From NCBI RefSeq assembly GCF_011058215.1, contig NZ_JAALFG010000001.1:1307001-1371000 (forward strand): 64,000 nt of DNA, in the 5' to 3' direction. Made by a program: the position numbers and the translations under genes. The DNA comes from Devosia aurantiaca. GTDB lineage: Bacteria > Pseudomonadota > Alphaproteobacteria > Rhizobiales > Devosiaceae. This document shows positions 56,313 through 64,000 of this stretch, in pieces. Within the stretch, counting starts at the first letter, position 1. Every line of letters begins with the position of its first letter. The notes under the pieces were generated by a model. The model was not told the origin of the DNA, searched no databases, and saw nothing but the letters and a program-made list of their open reading frames with translations.

Positions 56313-57245
56313 TTGACTTCAATCGACGACAACAGGGATTTTGCCGCCATGACTGGCGGAGCACGCGTGGAGGATTACCTCGCGCTGCTGAAGCCCCGTG
56401 TCATGTCGCTGGTGGTCTTCACTGCTCTTGTTGCCATGCTGGTGGCGCCCGGCGGCATCAACCCGATTGTCGGCTTGATCGCCATAGCCTGCATCGCCAT
56501 CGGTGGCGGCGCCTCGGGCGCGCTCAACATGTGGTATGATGCCGATATCGACGCCATCATGAGCCGCCGCACGCAGAACCGGCCCATCCCCTCCGGTCGT
56601 GCGACCCGAGGCGAAGCTCTGGCTTTCGGCATCATCCTCTCGGTCTTTTCGGTGACCCTTCTGGGTCTTGCCACCAACTGGGTGGCCGGTGGGCTTCTGG
56701 CCTTCACCATCTTCTTTTACGTCGTCATCTATACGATGTGGCTAAAGCGCTCGACGCCGCAGAACATCGTCATCGGTGGCGCAGCAGGCGCCTTCCCGCC
56801 CATGGTCGGCTGGGCCGCAGTCACCGGCACGATCGGCTGGGAAAGCGTCGTCCTCTTCCTGATCGTCTTCCTTTGGACACCGCCACACTTCTGGGCGCTC
56901 GCACTCTATAAGCAGGGCGACTATGGCGCTGCCGGCATCCCGATGATGCCCAATGTCGCCGGCGAAAAGTCCACCAAGGTCCAGATCTTCGTTTATTCGG
57001 TCATCCTCGCTGCCGCCGGCATGCTGCCGCTGCTGCTCGGCTTTGCCGGCTGGATCTATGGCGCCGTAGCTGTAGTGACCGGCCTGAGCTTTGTCTGGCT
57101 GGCGCTGCGCCTGCTGCGCGCACCCGACAGCATCACCATGCGCAAAACCGCGCGTACCCTTTTCACCTATTCGTTGAGCTATCTCTTCGTGCTGTTCCTG
57201 GCACTGCTCACCGATACCATCGCCCTTCGGCTCGGAGTAATCTGA
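56313..57245 (+). CDS. ctaB: Protoheme IX farnesyltransferase CtaB
   Basis: Membrane prenyltransferase of 310 residues that makes heme O from heme B, needed for heme A. Motifs: [20 protein letters not shown] then PIPSG, and the second region [15 protein letters not shown]. Start is a TTG at 56313, preceded by AAGGAAAGAG; the ORF extension to 56262 is in the hairpin. Its stop overlaps the next start (TGATG). Confidence 0.95.
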   Translation: MTSIDDNRDFAAMTGGARVEDYLALLKPRVMSLVVFTALVAMLVAPGGINPIVGLIAIACIAIGGGASGALNMWYDADIDAIMSRRTQNRPIPSGRATRGEALAFGIILSVFSVTLLGLATNWVAGGLLAFTIFFYVVIYTMWLKRSTPQNIVIGGAAGAFPPMVGWAAVTGTIGWESVVLFLIVFLWTPPHFWALALYKQGDYGAAGIPMMPNVAGEKSTKVQIFVYSVILAAAGMLPLLLGFAGWIYGAVAVVTGLSFVWLALRLLRAPDSITMRKTARTLFTYSLSYLFVLFLALLTDTIALRLGVI

Positions 57246-57429
57246 TGTCCAGCGAAACCGGCGCCAAGCTCGTCCCCAATGGCCTGACCCCGAGCAGGAC
57301 GCTGCCTTCCGCAAGCAGCGCCGCCGCCGCTCCCTGGCGCTCGCCGCTGCCCTCGCGCTTTTCGCGCTGACCTTTTACGTACTGACCATCGTCAAGATGG
57401 GTCCGGCGCTTTTCGATCGGTCGCTCTGA
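57245..57429 (+). CDS. CoxF-like small membrane protein (frameshifted, too short to be called automatically)
   Basis: Protein of 61 residues once corrected: [16 protein letters not shown], then [18 protein letters not shown], a single hydrophobic helix (LALFALTFYVLTIVKMGPAL), and a FDRSL end. This matches the small CoxF protein encoded between ctaB and ctaG in Hyphomicrobiales. One base is missing at the C run 57288-57291. Its start overlaps the ctaB stop, and its stop overlaps the ctaG ATG, which support a real gene. Role: probably cytochrome oxidase assembly. Confidence 0.85.
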
Positions 57430-57992
57430 TGACGGACGCACTTCTCGCCATGCACGAAGAACGTGGGCGCAAGAACAAGCGCGTTGGCGTCATGCTGAGC
57501 GGCCTTGCGGTCGGCATGGTCGGCCTCGCCTTCGCATCCGTGCCGCTTTACCAGCTCTTCTGCCAGGTCACCGGCTATGGCGGCACAACCCAGGTCGCGT
57601 CCGATAACCCTAAGGGCGTAATTGCGCGGGAAATGACCACACGGTTCGACGTGAACGTCGACACCGCTCTGGCATGGACGGTGCAGGCTGCAAAGCCGCT
57701 CAAGGACCAAATTGGCCGCGTCGACACGGTCAATTATATCGCCACGAATAATTCCGACAAACCGGTTACCGGCCAGGCAATCTTCAACGTCGTTCCTGAA
57801 AAGGCCGGCGTCTACTTTAACAAGATCGAGTGCTTCTGCTTCACCGAGCAGACGCTTCAGCCTGGCGAAACCGTCGAAATGCCCATCGTCTTCTTTGTCG
57901 ATCCCGATCTCGACAAGAACCACGAACTGGCAACCGTCAAAGAGATTACGCTCTCTTATACCTTCTACGCTTCAGACAACGAGGGAAGCTGA
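57429..57992 (+). CDS. ctaG: Cytochrome c oxidase assembly protein CtaG/Cox11
   Basis: Copper chaperone of 187 residues that delivers Cu to CuB of subunit I. One N-terminal membrane helix (VGVMLSGLAVGMVGLAFASV), then a periplasmic immunoglobulin-like domain with KIECFCFTEQTLQPGE, the Cu-binding CFCF motif of the family. The ATG overlaps the CoxF stop by one base; coxC starts two bases after the end. Confidence 0.96.
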   Translation: MTDALLAMHEERGRKNKRVGVMLSGLAVGMVGLAFASVPLYQLFCQVTGYGGTTQVASDNPKGVIAREMTTRFDVNVDTALAWTVQAAKPLKDQIGRVDTVNYIATNNSDKPVTGQAIFNVVPEKAGVYFNKIECFCFTEQTLQPGETVEMPIVFFVDPDLDKNHELATVKEITLSYTFYASDNEGS

Positions 57993-57994
57993 AC

Positions 57995-58831
57995 ATGGCC
58001 ACCATCGAAAAAAACCATGACTATCATATGGTTGAGCCCAGTCCGTGGCCATTCTGGATCTCTGTCGCCGTCTTCGTGATGATGATCGGCCTGATCTCCT
58101 GGCTGCACTTCGATACCTGGCTTCTCTTTGCCGCAGGGTTCCTTGGCGTCCTGTACGTCATGTTTGCCTGGTGGTCCGATGTGGTCAAGGAAGCCGAAAA
58201 CGGCGTTGACCATACCCCGGTCGTCCAGATGCATCATCGCTATGGCATGATGCTGTTCATTGCTTCCGAAGTTATGCTGTTCGTGGCCTTCTTCTGGGCC
58301 TATTTCGACGGCTTCTTCCGCCTTGACGACGTCGAGCAATATGCCCGCGTCGCCGCGACCGGTGGACATTGGCCGCCGGCCGGCGTCGAAGTGTTCGACC
58401 CCTTCCACCTGCCGCTTTTTAACACGCTGATCCTTCTGACCTCCGGCACCACGGTGACCTGGGCGCATCACGCCCTTCTCGAAGGCGACCGCCAGGGTCT
58501 CCGTTGGGGTCTGGTGTTGACCGTCGCCCTGGGTGCGCTCTTTACCTGCGTCCAGTACCTCGAATATAGCCATGCCGGCTTCTCCTTCACCGGCAACATG
58601 TATGGCTCGACCTTCGTCATGGCGACGGGCCTTCATGGCTTCCACGTCCTGATCGGTACCATCTTCCTCCTGGTTTGCCTCGTTCGCGCCGAAATGGGTC
58701 AGTTCACCACCGAGCGTCACCTGGGCTTTGAATTTGCCGCCTGGTACTGGCACTTCGTGGACGTCGTCTGGCTCTTCCTCTTTGCCTCCATCTATGTGTG
58801 GGGCAGCTGGGGCGTGCCGCTGAACCACTAG
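57995..58831 (+). CDS. coxC: Cytochrome c oxidase subunit III
   Basis: Subunit III of 278 residues with seven membrane helices. Family landmarks: FIASEVMLFVAFFWAYFDG near helix 3, LLTSGTTVTWAHHALLEGD, GLHGFHVLIGTIFL, and a final GFEFAAWYWHFVDVVWLFLF. It stabilises the catalytic core. A terminator-like hairpin follows the gene. Confidence 0.97.
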   Translation: MATIEKNHDYHMVEPSPWPFWISVAVFVMMIGLISWLHFDTWLLFAAGFLGVLYVMFAWWSDVVKEAENGVDHTPVVQMHHRYGMMLFIASEVMLFVAFFWAYFDGFFRLDDVEQYARVAATGGHWPPAGVEVFDPFHLPLFNTLILLTSGTTVTWAHHALLEGDRQGLRWGLVLTVALGALFTCVQYLEYSHAGFSFTGNMYGSTFVMATGLHGFHVLIGTIFLLVCLVRAEMGQFTTERHLGFEFAAWYWHFVDVVWLFLFASIYVWGSWGVPLNH

Positions 58832-58851
58832 CGGAACACAAAAATTCGAAG

Positions 58852-58878
58852 AGGGCGCGGCGAGGCTGCGCCCTTTTT
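58852..58878 (+). terminator. Intrinsic terminator or attenuator between coxC and surf1
   Basis: AGGGCGC (58852-58858) pairs with GCGCCCT (58868-58874) across nine bases, followed by TTTT to 58878 and CTTT. It lies 21 bases after coxC and 17 bases before the SURF1 start, so it could partly separate SURF1 expression from the oxidase genes. Confidence 0.65.
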
Positions 58879-58894
58879 CTTTGGAGCTCAAAGC

Positions 58895-59707
58895 GTGTCA
58901 GCACCGTCCCCGTCCACAGCCCTGCGCAACCTCCGTTGGTCCGATTGGCTCTTCGCCATCGTTATGCTGACGCTGGCTGTGGTCTGTGCTTTCCTGGGCA
59001 ACTGGCAGATGCAGCGGCTTGGCGAAAAGGAAGCGTTGATCGCCGCTGTCGACAGCCGTCTTGCGGCCGAACCCATCCCGGCGCCCGCAGCCGAACAGTG
59101 GGACGGCCTCGTCATGGACGAGTGGAACTTCCAGCCCGTCACACTCACCGGCACTTACCGCTACACGCAGACGGTGACGGTTTTTACCAGCCTCTCCACC
59201 CCGCGCGGCCGCTTCTCGGGTCCAGGGTATTGGGTCGTGACGCCCTTCGAGCTCGACGGCGGCGGCACGGTCTTCGTCAATCGCGGCTTCGTTCCGCAGG
59301 ACTACCAGGAGCAGGCGGCGCTCGGAGACCTGCACGGCGACGATCCCGGATCGGTGACTGTTGTGGGGCTCTTCCGGCCCGGGGAAGCCATCGGCATGAT
59401 GGCGCCTGAACCCGACATGTCCAATCGCATCGAATGGGTGCGTAACCCCGAGCGCCTGGCCGCAATGGTCGACCCGCAACTGGCGCCCTTCGCCCCCTTC
59501 TATGTCGACCTTCTGGCCGGCGGCGAGGGCGACCTGCCGCAGGGCGGCGAAACCGTGATCGCCTTCCCCAATAGCCATTTCGGCTATGCGCTCACCTGGT
59601 ATGGCTTTGCCATTATTGCAGTCGTCATGGTCGGCGCCTGGCTCTGGCAACGCAGTCGCCCCGCGCCGCAGGCACCTGAGCTTGCGGCTACGCGCCGCTT
59701 TGACTAG
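58895..59707 (+). CDS. SURF1 family cytochrome oxidase biogenesis protein
   Basis: Heme A-binding assembly factor of 270 residues with the usual layout: N-terminal helix (LFAIVMLTLAVVCAFLGNWQ), large periplasmic loop, and C-terminal helix (ALTWYGFAIIAVVMVGAWLW). Conserved stretches are GNWQMQRLGEKEALI, FVNRGFVP, and PNSHFGYALTWYGFA. The start is a GTG at 58895, eight bases after GGAG. Last clear cox-assembly gene of the operon. Confidence 0.94.
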   Translation: MSAPSPSTALRNLRWSDWLFAIVMLTLAVVCAFLGNWQMQRLGEKEALIAAVDSRLAAEPIPAPAAEQWDGLVMDEWNFQPVTLTGTYRYTQTVTVFTSLSTPRGRFSGPGYWVVTPFELDGGGTVFVNRGFVPQDYQEQAALGDLHGDDPGSVTVVGLFRPGEAIGMMAPEPDMSNRIEWVRNPERLAAMVDPQLAPFAPFYVDLLAGGEGDLPQGGETVIAFPNSHFGYALTWYGFAIIAVVMVGAWLWQRSRPAPQAPELAATRRFD

Positions 59708-59740
59708 GTTGCACCAATTCTTAAAGGGCCCTTTTCCCCT

Positions 59741-61132
59741 ATGCAGTTTGTTTCTACGCGTGGCCAGGCGCCAGCGCTCGGTTTCTCCGACGCCGTCCTG
59801 GCTGGTCTCGCCACCGATGGCGGGCTCTATGTGCCGGCAAGCTGGCCGCAGATCAGCTCGGACGAGATCGCCAGTTTTGCCGGCAAACCCTATGCCGAGG
59901 TCGCCTACGCCATTATCTCGCGCTTCACCGAAGGCGAGATTGCGGCGGACAAGCTCAAGGAAATCATCGACGGCGCTTACGCCACCTTCCGCCATCCTTC
60001 GATTGCGCCACTGGTCGAGCTGGAGCCCGGCCACTTCGTGCTGGAGCTGTTCCACGGCCCTACCTTGGCCTTCAAGGACGTGGCCATGCAGTTTCTAAGC
60101 CGCATCATGGATCACATTCTGGCCGAGCGCGGGCAACACGCGACCATCGTCGGCGCGACGTCTGGCGACACGGGTTCGGCAGCCATCGAAGCCTTCCGCG
60201 GCCGGCAGACCACCGACATCTTCATCCTTCATCCGCGCGGCCGCACCTCGGAAGTGCAGCGCCGGCAGATGACCACGGTGCTCGACGACAACGTCCACAA
60301 CATCGCCATCGAAGGAACCTTCGATGATTGCCAGGATGCGGTGAAGGCGATGTTCAATCATCACGCTTTCCGCGACCGCATGCGTTTGTCAGGCGTCAAC
60401 TCCATCAATTGGGGCCGCATCGTCGCGCAGATCGTCTACTATTTTACCGCTGCCGTGTCGCTTGGCGCGCCGAAGCGCAAGGTGAGTTTCTGCGTGCCGA
60501 CCGGCAATTTCGGCGACATCTTTGCCGGCTATTGTGCCAAGCAGATGGGCCTGCCGATCGAGCGCCTGGTGATCGCCACCAATGCCAACGACATTTTGCG
60601 CCGCACTTTGTCCACGGGACGCTACGAAATGGAGGGCGTCGCGCCAACCATCAGCCCGTCCATGGATATCCAGATATCGTCCAACTTCGAACGGCTGCTG
60701 TTTGAAAGCGCTGGTCGCGATGCACAGGCCGTCAACCAGATGATGGGGGCGCTTAAACAGTCGCGCGGCTTCGATTTGCCGGAGCAATCGATCGCTGCCA
60801 TCCGTCGCGATTTCGACGCCGGCACCACCGACGAAACGGCAACGCGCCGGGTCATTGCCGAAGCGCAGCAGCGGAGCGGCTATCTGCTCGATCCGCATAC
60901 GGCTGTGGGCCTCGGCGTCGCTCTGGCTCTGCCGCATTCGGGGACGCCTATGGTCACGCTCGGGACTGCGCATCCGGCCAAGTTTCCGGCGGCGGTCAAG
61001 GAAGCATCCGGCATCGACCCGGCTTTGCCCGCCTGGATGAGCGACCTTTTCGGCCGGCCCGAACGGCTTACGGTGCTGCCCAACGAGCAGCGCCAGATTG
61101 AAGATTTCATCGCAGCCCGCAGCCGCGCGTGA
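59741..61132 (+). CDS. thrC: Threonine synthase
   Basis: PLP enzyme of 463 residues that makes threonine from O-phosphohomoserine. Conserved: HGPTLAFKDVAMQFL with the PLP lysine, GATSGDTGSAAIEAF, and VPTGNFGDIFAGY. Of the longer threonine synthase subgroup (N-terminal STRGQAP). The cox operon-thrC-M16 peptidase order is common in this order of bacteria. Confidence 0.96.
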   Translation: MQFVSTRGQAPALGFSDAVLAGLATDGGLYVPASWPQISSDEIASFAGKPYAEVAYAIISRFTEGEIAADKLKEIIDGAYATFRHPSIAPLVELEPGHFVLELFHGPTLAFKDVAMQFLSRIMDHILAERGQHATIVGATSGDTGSAAIEAFRGRQTTDIFILHPRGRTSEVQRRQMTTVLDDNVHNIAIEGTFDDCQDAVKAMFNHHAFRDRMRLSGVNSINWGRIVAQIVYYFTAAVSLGAPKRKVSFCVPTGNFGDIFAGYCAKQMGLPIERLVIATNANDILRRTLSTGRYEMEGVAPTISPSMDIQISSNFERLLFESAGRDAQAVNQMMGALKQSRGFDLPEQSIAAIRRDFDAGTTDETATRRVIAEAQQRSGYLLDPHTAVGLGVALALPHSGTPMVTLGTAHPAKFPAAVKEASGIDPALPAWMSDLFGRPERLTVLPNEQRQIEDFIAARSRA

Positions 61133-61182
61133 ACGAATAGACGAGCCGCGGCCTTTAACGCCGAAGGCTCAGGAGGACTGGT

Positions 61183-62445
61183 GTGAGCGTACAATCGACG
61201 ACCCTGGAAAACGGCATGGTGGTGCTCACCGATGACATGCCGCATCTGGAAAGCGCTTCATTGGGTGTCTGGGTGAAGGCCGGCGCCCGCTCCGAGCGCA
61301 AGGCCGAACACGGCATTTCTCATCTACTCGAGCACATGGCCTTCAAGGGCACCAAGACGCGCTCGGCGCTGCAGATTGCCGAAACCATCGAGAATGTCGG
61401 TGGCGACCTCAACGCCGCGACCTCCATCGAACATACCGGCTACTTTGCCCGCGTCCTCAAGGACGATGTGGTCCTGGCCGCCGACATCCTGTCCGACATT
61501 CTGCAGAACTCGGTCTTCGACGAGGAAGAACTGGCCCGCGAACAGCAGGTAATCGTCCAGGAAATCGGCGCGGCGCGCGACAATCCCGACGATCATGTCT
61601 TCGACCTCTTTCAGCAGGCCGCCTATCCCAGCCAACCGATCGGTCGCACGATCCTGGGCACCGTGGATTCGGTGCGTGACTTTTCGCCCGAGACCATCCG
61701 CAAATATATGCGCCGCAATTATGTGGGCGATCACATGGTCATCGCGGCCGCTGGCAATGTCGACCACGAAGGTCTCGTGGACGTTGCCCGCGCCCGCTAC
61801 GCCGATCTTCTGCCTAATGGTGCGCCCGATCCGCAGCGCGCCGAATACAAGGGCGGCCAGGAGCGGCTGATTTCGGACCATGAGCAGGCCCATATCGTCC
61901 TGGGTTTCGAAGGCCGCGCCTATAACTCGGACGGGTTCTACGCCGCGCAGGTTTTGGCCTCGATTCTCGGCGGCGGAATGAGCTCGCGTCTGTTCCAGGA
62001 AGTGCGCGAAAAGCGCGGCCTTTGTTATTCGGTCTATTCCTTCCACTGGGCCTTCGCCGATAGCGGCGTTTTCGGCGTAGCCGCGGCGACGGGCGAAGAC
62101 GAAGTTGGCGAATTGGTGCCGGTGATCCTCGATGAGCTGAAGCGCGCCACCGAAAGCATCAGCGACGAGGAAGTGGTGCGCGTGCGCAACCAGATTCGCG
62201 CCGGTCTGCTGATGTCGCTCGAAAGCCCATCGGCCCGTGCCGGCCAGCTCGCGCGCCAGCAGATTCTTTGGGGCCGTCCGATCCAGATGGCGGAAACGGT
62301 CGAGCGGATCAACCGCATCACTGCCAACCGCGTCCGCGAAGTCGCCGAGCAGATTTTCTCGGCACCGTCGCCGACCGTGGCCGGGATCGGACCGATCAGC
62401 GGCCTCGCCGATGTGGAAAGCATCGGCGAAATGCTGCGCGGGTAA
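61183..62445 (+). CDS. M16 family metallopeptidase
   Basis: Zinc peptidase of 420 residues of the insulinase / mitochondrial processing peptidase beta group. The inverted zinc motif HLLEHMAFKG has the HxxEH, and the downstream Glu lies near ENVGGDLNAATS. The second domain has GGGMSSRLFQEVREKRGLCY. The start is a GTG at 61183, after AGGAGG. It precedes a GNAT gene by 6 bases, as is common in this order. Confidence 0.95.
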   Translation: MSVQSTTLENGMVVLTDDMPHLESASLGVWVKAGARSERKAEHGISHLLEHMAFKGTKTRSALQIAETIENVGGDLNAATSIEHTGYFARVLKDDVVLAADILSDILQNSVFDEEELAREQQVIVQEIGAARDNPDDHVFDLFQQAAYPSQPIGRTILGTVDSVRDFSPETIRKYMRRNYVGDHMVIAAAGNVDHEGLVDVARARYADLLPNGAPDPQRAEYKGGQERLISDHEQAHIVLGFEGRAYNSDGFYAAQVLASILGGGMSSRLFQEVREKRGLCYSVYSFHWAFADSGVFGVAAATGEDEVGELVPVILDELKRATESISDEEVVRVRNQIRAGLLMSLESPSARAGQLARQQILWGRPIQMAETVERINRITANRVREVAEQIFSAPSPTVAGIGPISGLADVESIGEMLRG

Positions 62446-62451
62446 TTTCCG

Positions 62452-63072
62452 ATGCTGTGGCCCTGGTCATCCCCGGCGCCGTTTATCACCCTGCGCGGTC
62501 CGCGCCTGTCGCTGCGGCTGCCGCAGATGCATGACTATGCGCAGTGGTATGCCCTGCGCCGCGCGAGCCAGGATTTCCTTCGTCCCTTCGAGCCTCGCTG
62601 GACCGAACTCGATCTGCAGCGCCGCGTCTTTGCCATGCGCGTGCGCCGCGCCCGCGAAGAGGCGGAGGAGGGGACGGACTATACATTCTTCCTGTTCCGC
62701 GGAGAAAATGGCGTGGAAACCCTGGTCGGCGGCATCACGCTTTCCAACATCCGCCGGCGCGCCGCCCAGTTCGTCAGCCTTGGCTATTGGATGGGCCAGA
62801 ACTATGCGGGCAAGGGCATGATGACCGAGGGCGTAGCGATCGTCGTGCCCTTTGTGTTCGAGACGCTGGACCTCCACCGCATTCATGCGGCATTTTTGCC
62901 CACCAACGCGGCGTCGCGGCGCGTGCTGGAAAAGAACGGCTTCGTCGAGGAAGGCTTCGCCAAGTCCTACCTGCAGATCAATGGCCGCTGGGAGGACCAT
63001 GTATTGATGGGCCTCAATCGCGAGCGCTGGGAAACCTCGCGTTTCGCGCAGCGCCAAGGCTGGGTCGCTTAG
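62452..63072 (+). CDS. GNAT family N-acetyltransferase (RimJ-like)
   Basis: Acetyltransferase of 206 residues. Its N-terminal strand ITLRGPRLSLRLP, acetyl-CoA loop MGQNYAGKGMMTEGVAIVV, and RVLEKNGFVEEGFAKSYLQI are typical of the RimJ/RimL group that acetylates N-terminal amino groups of proteins. Exact target unknown. It follows the M16 peptidase by 6 bases and shares its transcript. Confidence 0.9.
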   Translation: MLWPWSSPAPFITLRGPRLSLRLPQMHDYAQWYALRRASQDFLRPFEPRWTELDLQRRVFAMRVRRAREEAEEGTDYTFFLFRGENGVETLVGGITLSNIRRRAAQFVSLGYWMGQNYAGKGMMTEGVAIVVPFVFETLDLHRIHAAFLPTNAASRRVLEKNGFVEEGFAKSYLQINGRWEDHVLMGLNRERWETSRFAQRQGWVA

Positions 63073-63236
63073 CCGGTGTTGCCATTGCGCAACATGGCTC
63101 GGCGCTTGTGGCGCAGAACAATCTCCCGTACCAAGTTAGCGCCGCTGGAGGTCGCCACCACTTGCCTCTTTGGGCTTGCTGCACTTTCCGGGATCGCCGC
63201 CACAAAGAAGCCTAGCGCAGGAATTAGCTGCACCTG

Positions 63237-64000
63237 ATGCGTCATCTGTCTGTCTTCGCGTTTCTCCTCGCAATCGCGCTGTTCTGCCTTGCCCCGGCCC
63301 GGGGATTCGAGGTCATTTCGGTCCCCGAGGATGTCAACGCCGTCAATCTTTCCGACGTCATCGAAGTGGTGCCTGGGCAGGGTGGACGCGTTCAGCTTTC
63401 GACCGCTCCGGACGCCGACGGCATCATTCGCCGTATCGAGGTGGTGGCCGGAAACCCGAACACCAATCCGTTCTTCGCCCTGATCGCATTGCGAAATGAC
63501 AGCGACCAGCAGATCCAGCGCCTGCTGGTGGCGCCCTTCTTCCGGCTGCCGGGTTCAGGGGTTTTCCAGCCCGATCTGGGCGCCGCTCGTATTGCCGCGG
63601 TGACCCCGAGCGCCGGCATCCGGCCGGAGCGTATTGCGGATCCCGAGAGCGACGTTTTCGAGGTGACGCTCGACCCTGGCGCCACCATGACCGTGGTGGC
63701 CGAACTCTCCTCCCCGCGCCTGCCCGAGCTTTATCTCTGGGAGCCTGGCGCTTATCGCGATTATGTCAACTCCTTCACCTTGTTCCGTGGCGTGGTGCTG
63801 GGCGTGGCGTCACTGGCGGCCGTGTTCTTGACCATCATGTTCGTGGTCAAGGGTCGCGGCGTGTTCCCGGCGACGGCCGCTTTTGCCTGGGCCGTTTTGG
63901 CTTACCTTTTGATCGATTTCGGGCTGCTGGGCCGTATTCTCGGCCTATCCGCCTCCGGCATGCAGCCGCTGCGTGCAGCGGCGGAAGCTGGACTGGCGAC
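63237..64000 (+). CDS. Membrane sensor protein, probably GGDEF/EAL c-di-GMP enzyme (N-terminal part only)
   Basis: First ~254 residues of a gene that runs off the window. A signal peptide (FAFLLAIALFCLAPARG) is followed by a periplasmic domain (GIIRRIEVVAGNPN ... LWEPGAYRDYVNSF) and two hydrophobic segments (VVLGVASLAAVFLTIMFVV; AATAFAWAVL-like region). The layout resembles alphaproteobacterial sensors that end in GGDEF and EAL domains, but those domains are outside this window, so the enzymatic end is inferred. Start ATG at 63237. Confidence 0.75.
   Translation, partial: MRHLSVFAFLLAIALFCLAPARGFEVISVPEDVNAVNLSDVIEVVPGQGGRVQLSTAPDADGIIRRIEVVAGNPNTNPFFALIALRNDSDQQIQRLLVAPFFRLPGSGVFQPDLGAARIAAVTPSAGIRPERIADPESDVFEVTLDPGATMTVVAELSSPRLPELYLWEPGAYRDYVNSFTLFRGVVLGVASLAAVFLTIMFVVKGRGVFPATAAFAWAVLAYLLIDFGLLGRILGLSASGMQPLRAAAEAGLA

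Noticed and set aside
1..64000. CRISPR arrays, tRNA or rRNA genes, insertion sequences, prophage
   Set aside because: No direct-repeat arrays, no cloverleaf candidates in the intergenic gaps, no transposase, integrase or phage structural proteins were seen.

Overview
This window looks like chromosomal DNA of an alphaproteobacterium of the order Hyphomicrobiales, most likely Devosia or a close relative. The basis is the high G+C, the aerobic cobalamin pathway (cobN, cobO, cobK, cobB, cobQ), the order coxB-coxA-ctaB-coxF-ctaG-coxC-surf1-thrC-M16 peptidase, an Entner-Doudoroff set (zwf-pgl-edd), and lineage-typical small families (DUF4170, DUF2093, DUF6101, DUF1127). The genus is an inference from gene content only. 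I saw no rRNA, tRNA, CRISPR array, insertion sequence or prophage.

Layout. 1-7.7 kb: late cobalamin synthesis (cobN end, cobO, a CDF metal exporter, cobE, cobK, cobB, cobQ, cobD, cobP). 7.8-12.9 kb: amino-sugar kinase, zwf, pgl, edd. 13-18.2 kb: HigBA toxin-antitoxin, metallophosphoesterase, mutL, a membrane alpha/beta hydrolase, tadA. 18.2-23.8 kb: a catabolic cluster of unknown substrate (M81 peptidase facing RidA, SDR, D-threonine-aldolase-like PLP enzyme, amidohydrolase, sugar isomerase-like protein). 23.8-31.2 kb: PAS-GGDEF protein, iron-siderophore ABC importer, LysR regulator, TauE/SafE permease. 31.4-35.2 kb: heterodimeric ABC exporter. 35.3-42.6 kb: secreted protein, DUF1624 membrane protein, recQ, patatin phospholipase, purD, DUF3828-like protein. 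42.6-53.3 kb: gshA, rsmE, ubiA, DUF6101, inositol-phosphatase family protein, DUF4170, LpxB-like transferase, DUF2093, xseA, LysR/DUF1127 pair, PilZ, IalB. 53.5-62.5 kb: aa3 cytochrome oxidase operon and assembly factors, then thrC and an M16 peptidase. 62.5-64 kb: GNAT acetyltransferase and the start of a membrane signalling protein.

The cox block makes subunits I-III and their heme-A and copper assembly factors in one run. zwf, pgl and edd convert glucose-6-phosphate to KDPG. The cobalamin block carries precorrin-6A and the macrocycle through to the GDP-activated cobinamide stage.

About fifteen conserved genes carry single-base frameshifts, nearly all in short homopolymer runs, and one apparent fusion (purD-patatin) results from this. 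That pattern points to sequencing or assembly indels rather than gene decay. I therefore give frame-corrected gene extents and name the break in each entry. The window also holds several families of intergenic palindromic repeats. The most intriguing regulatory feature is a possible attenuator leader upstream of coxB.
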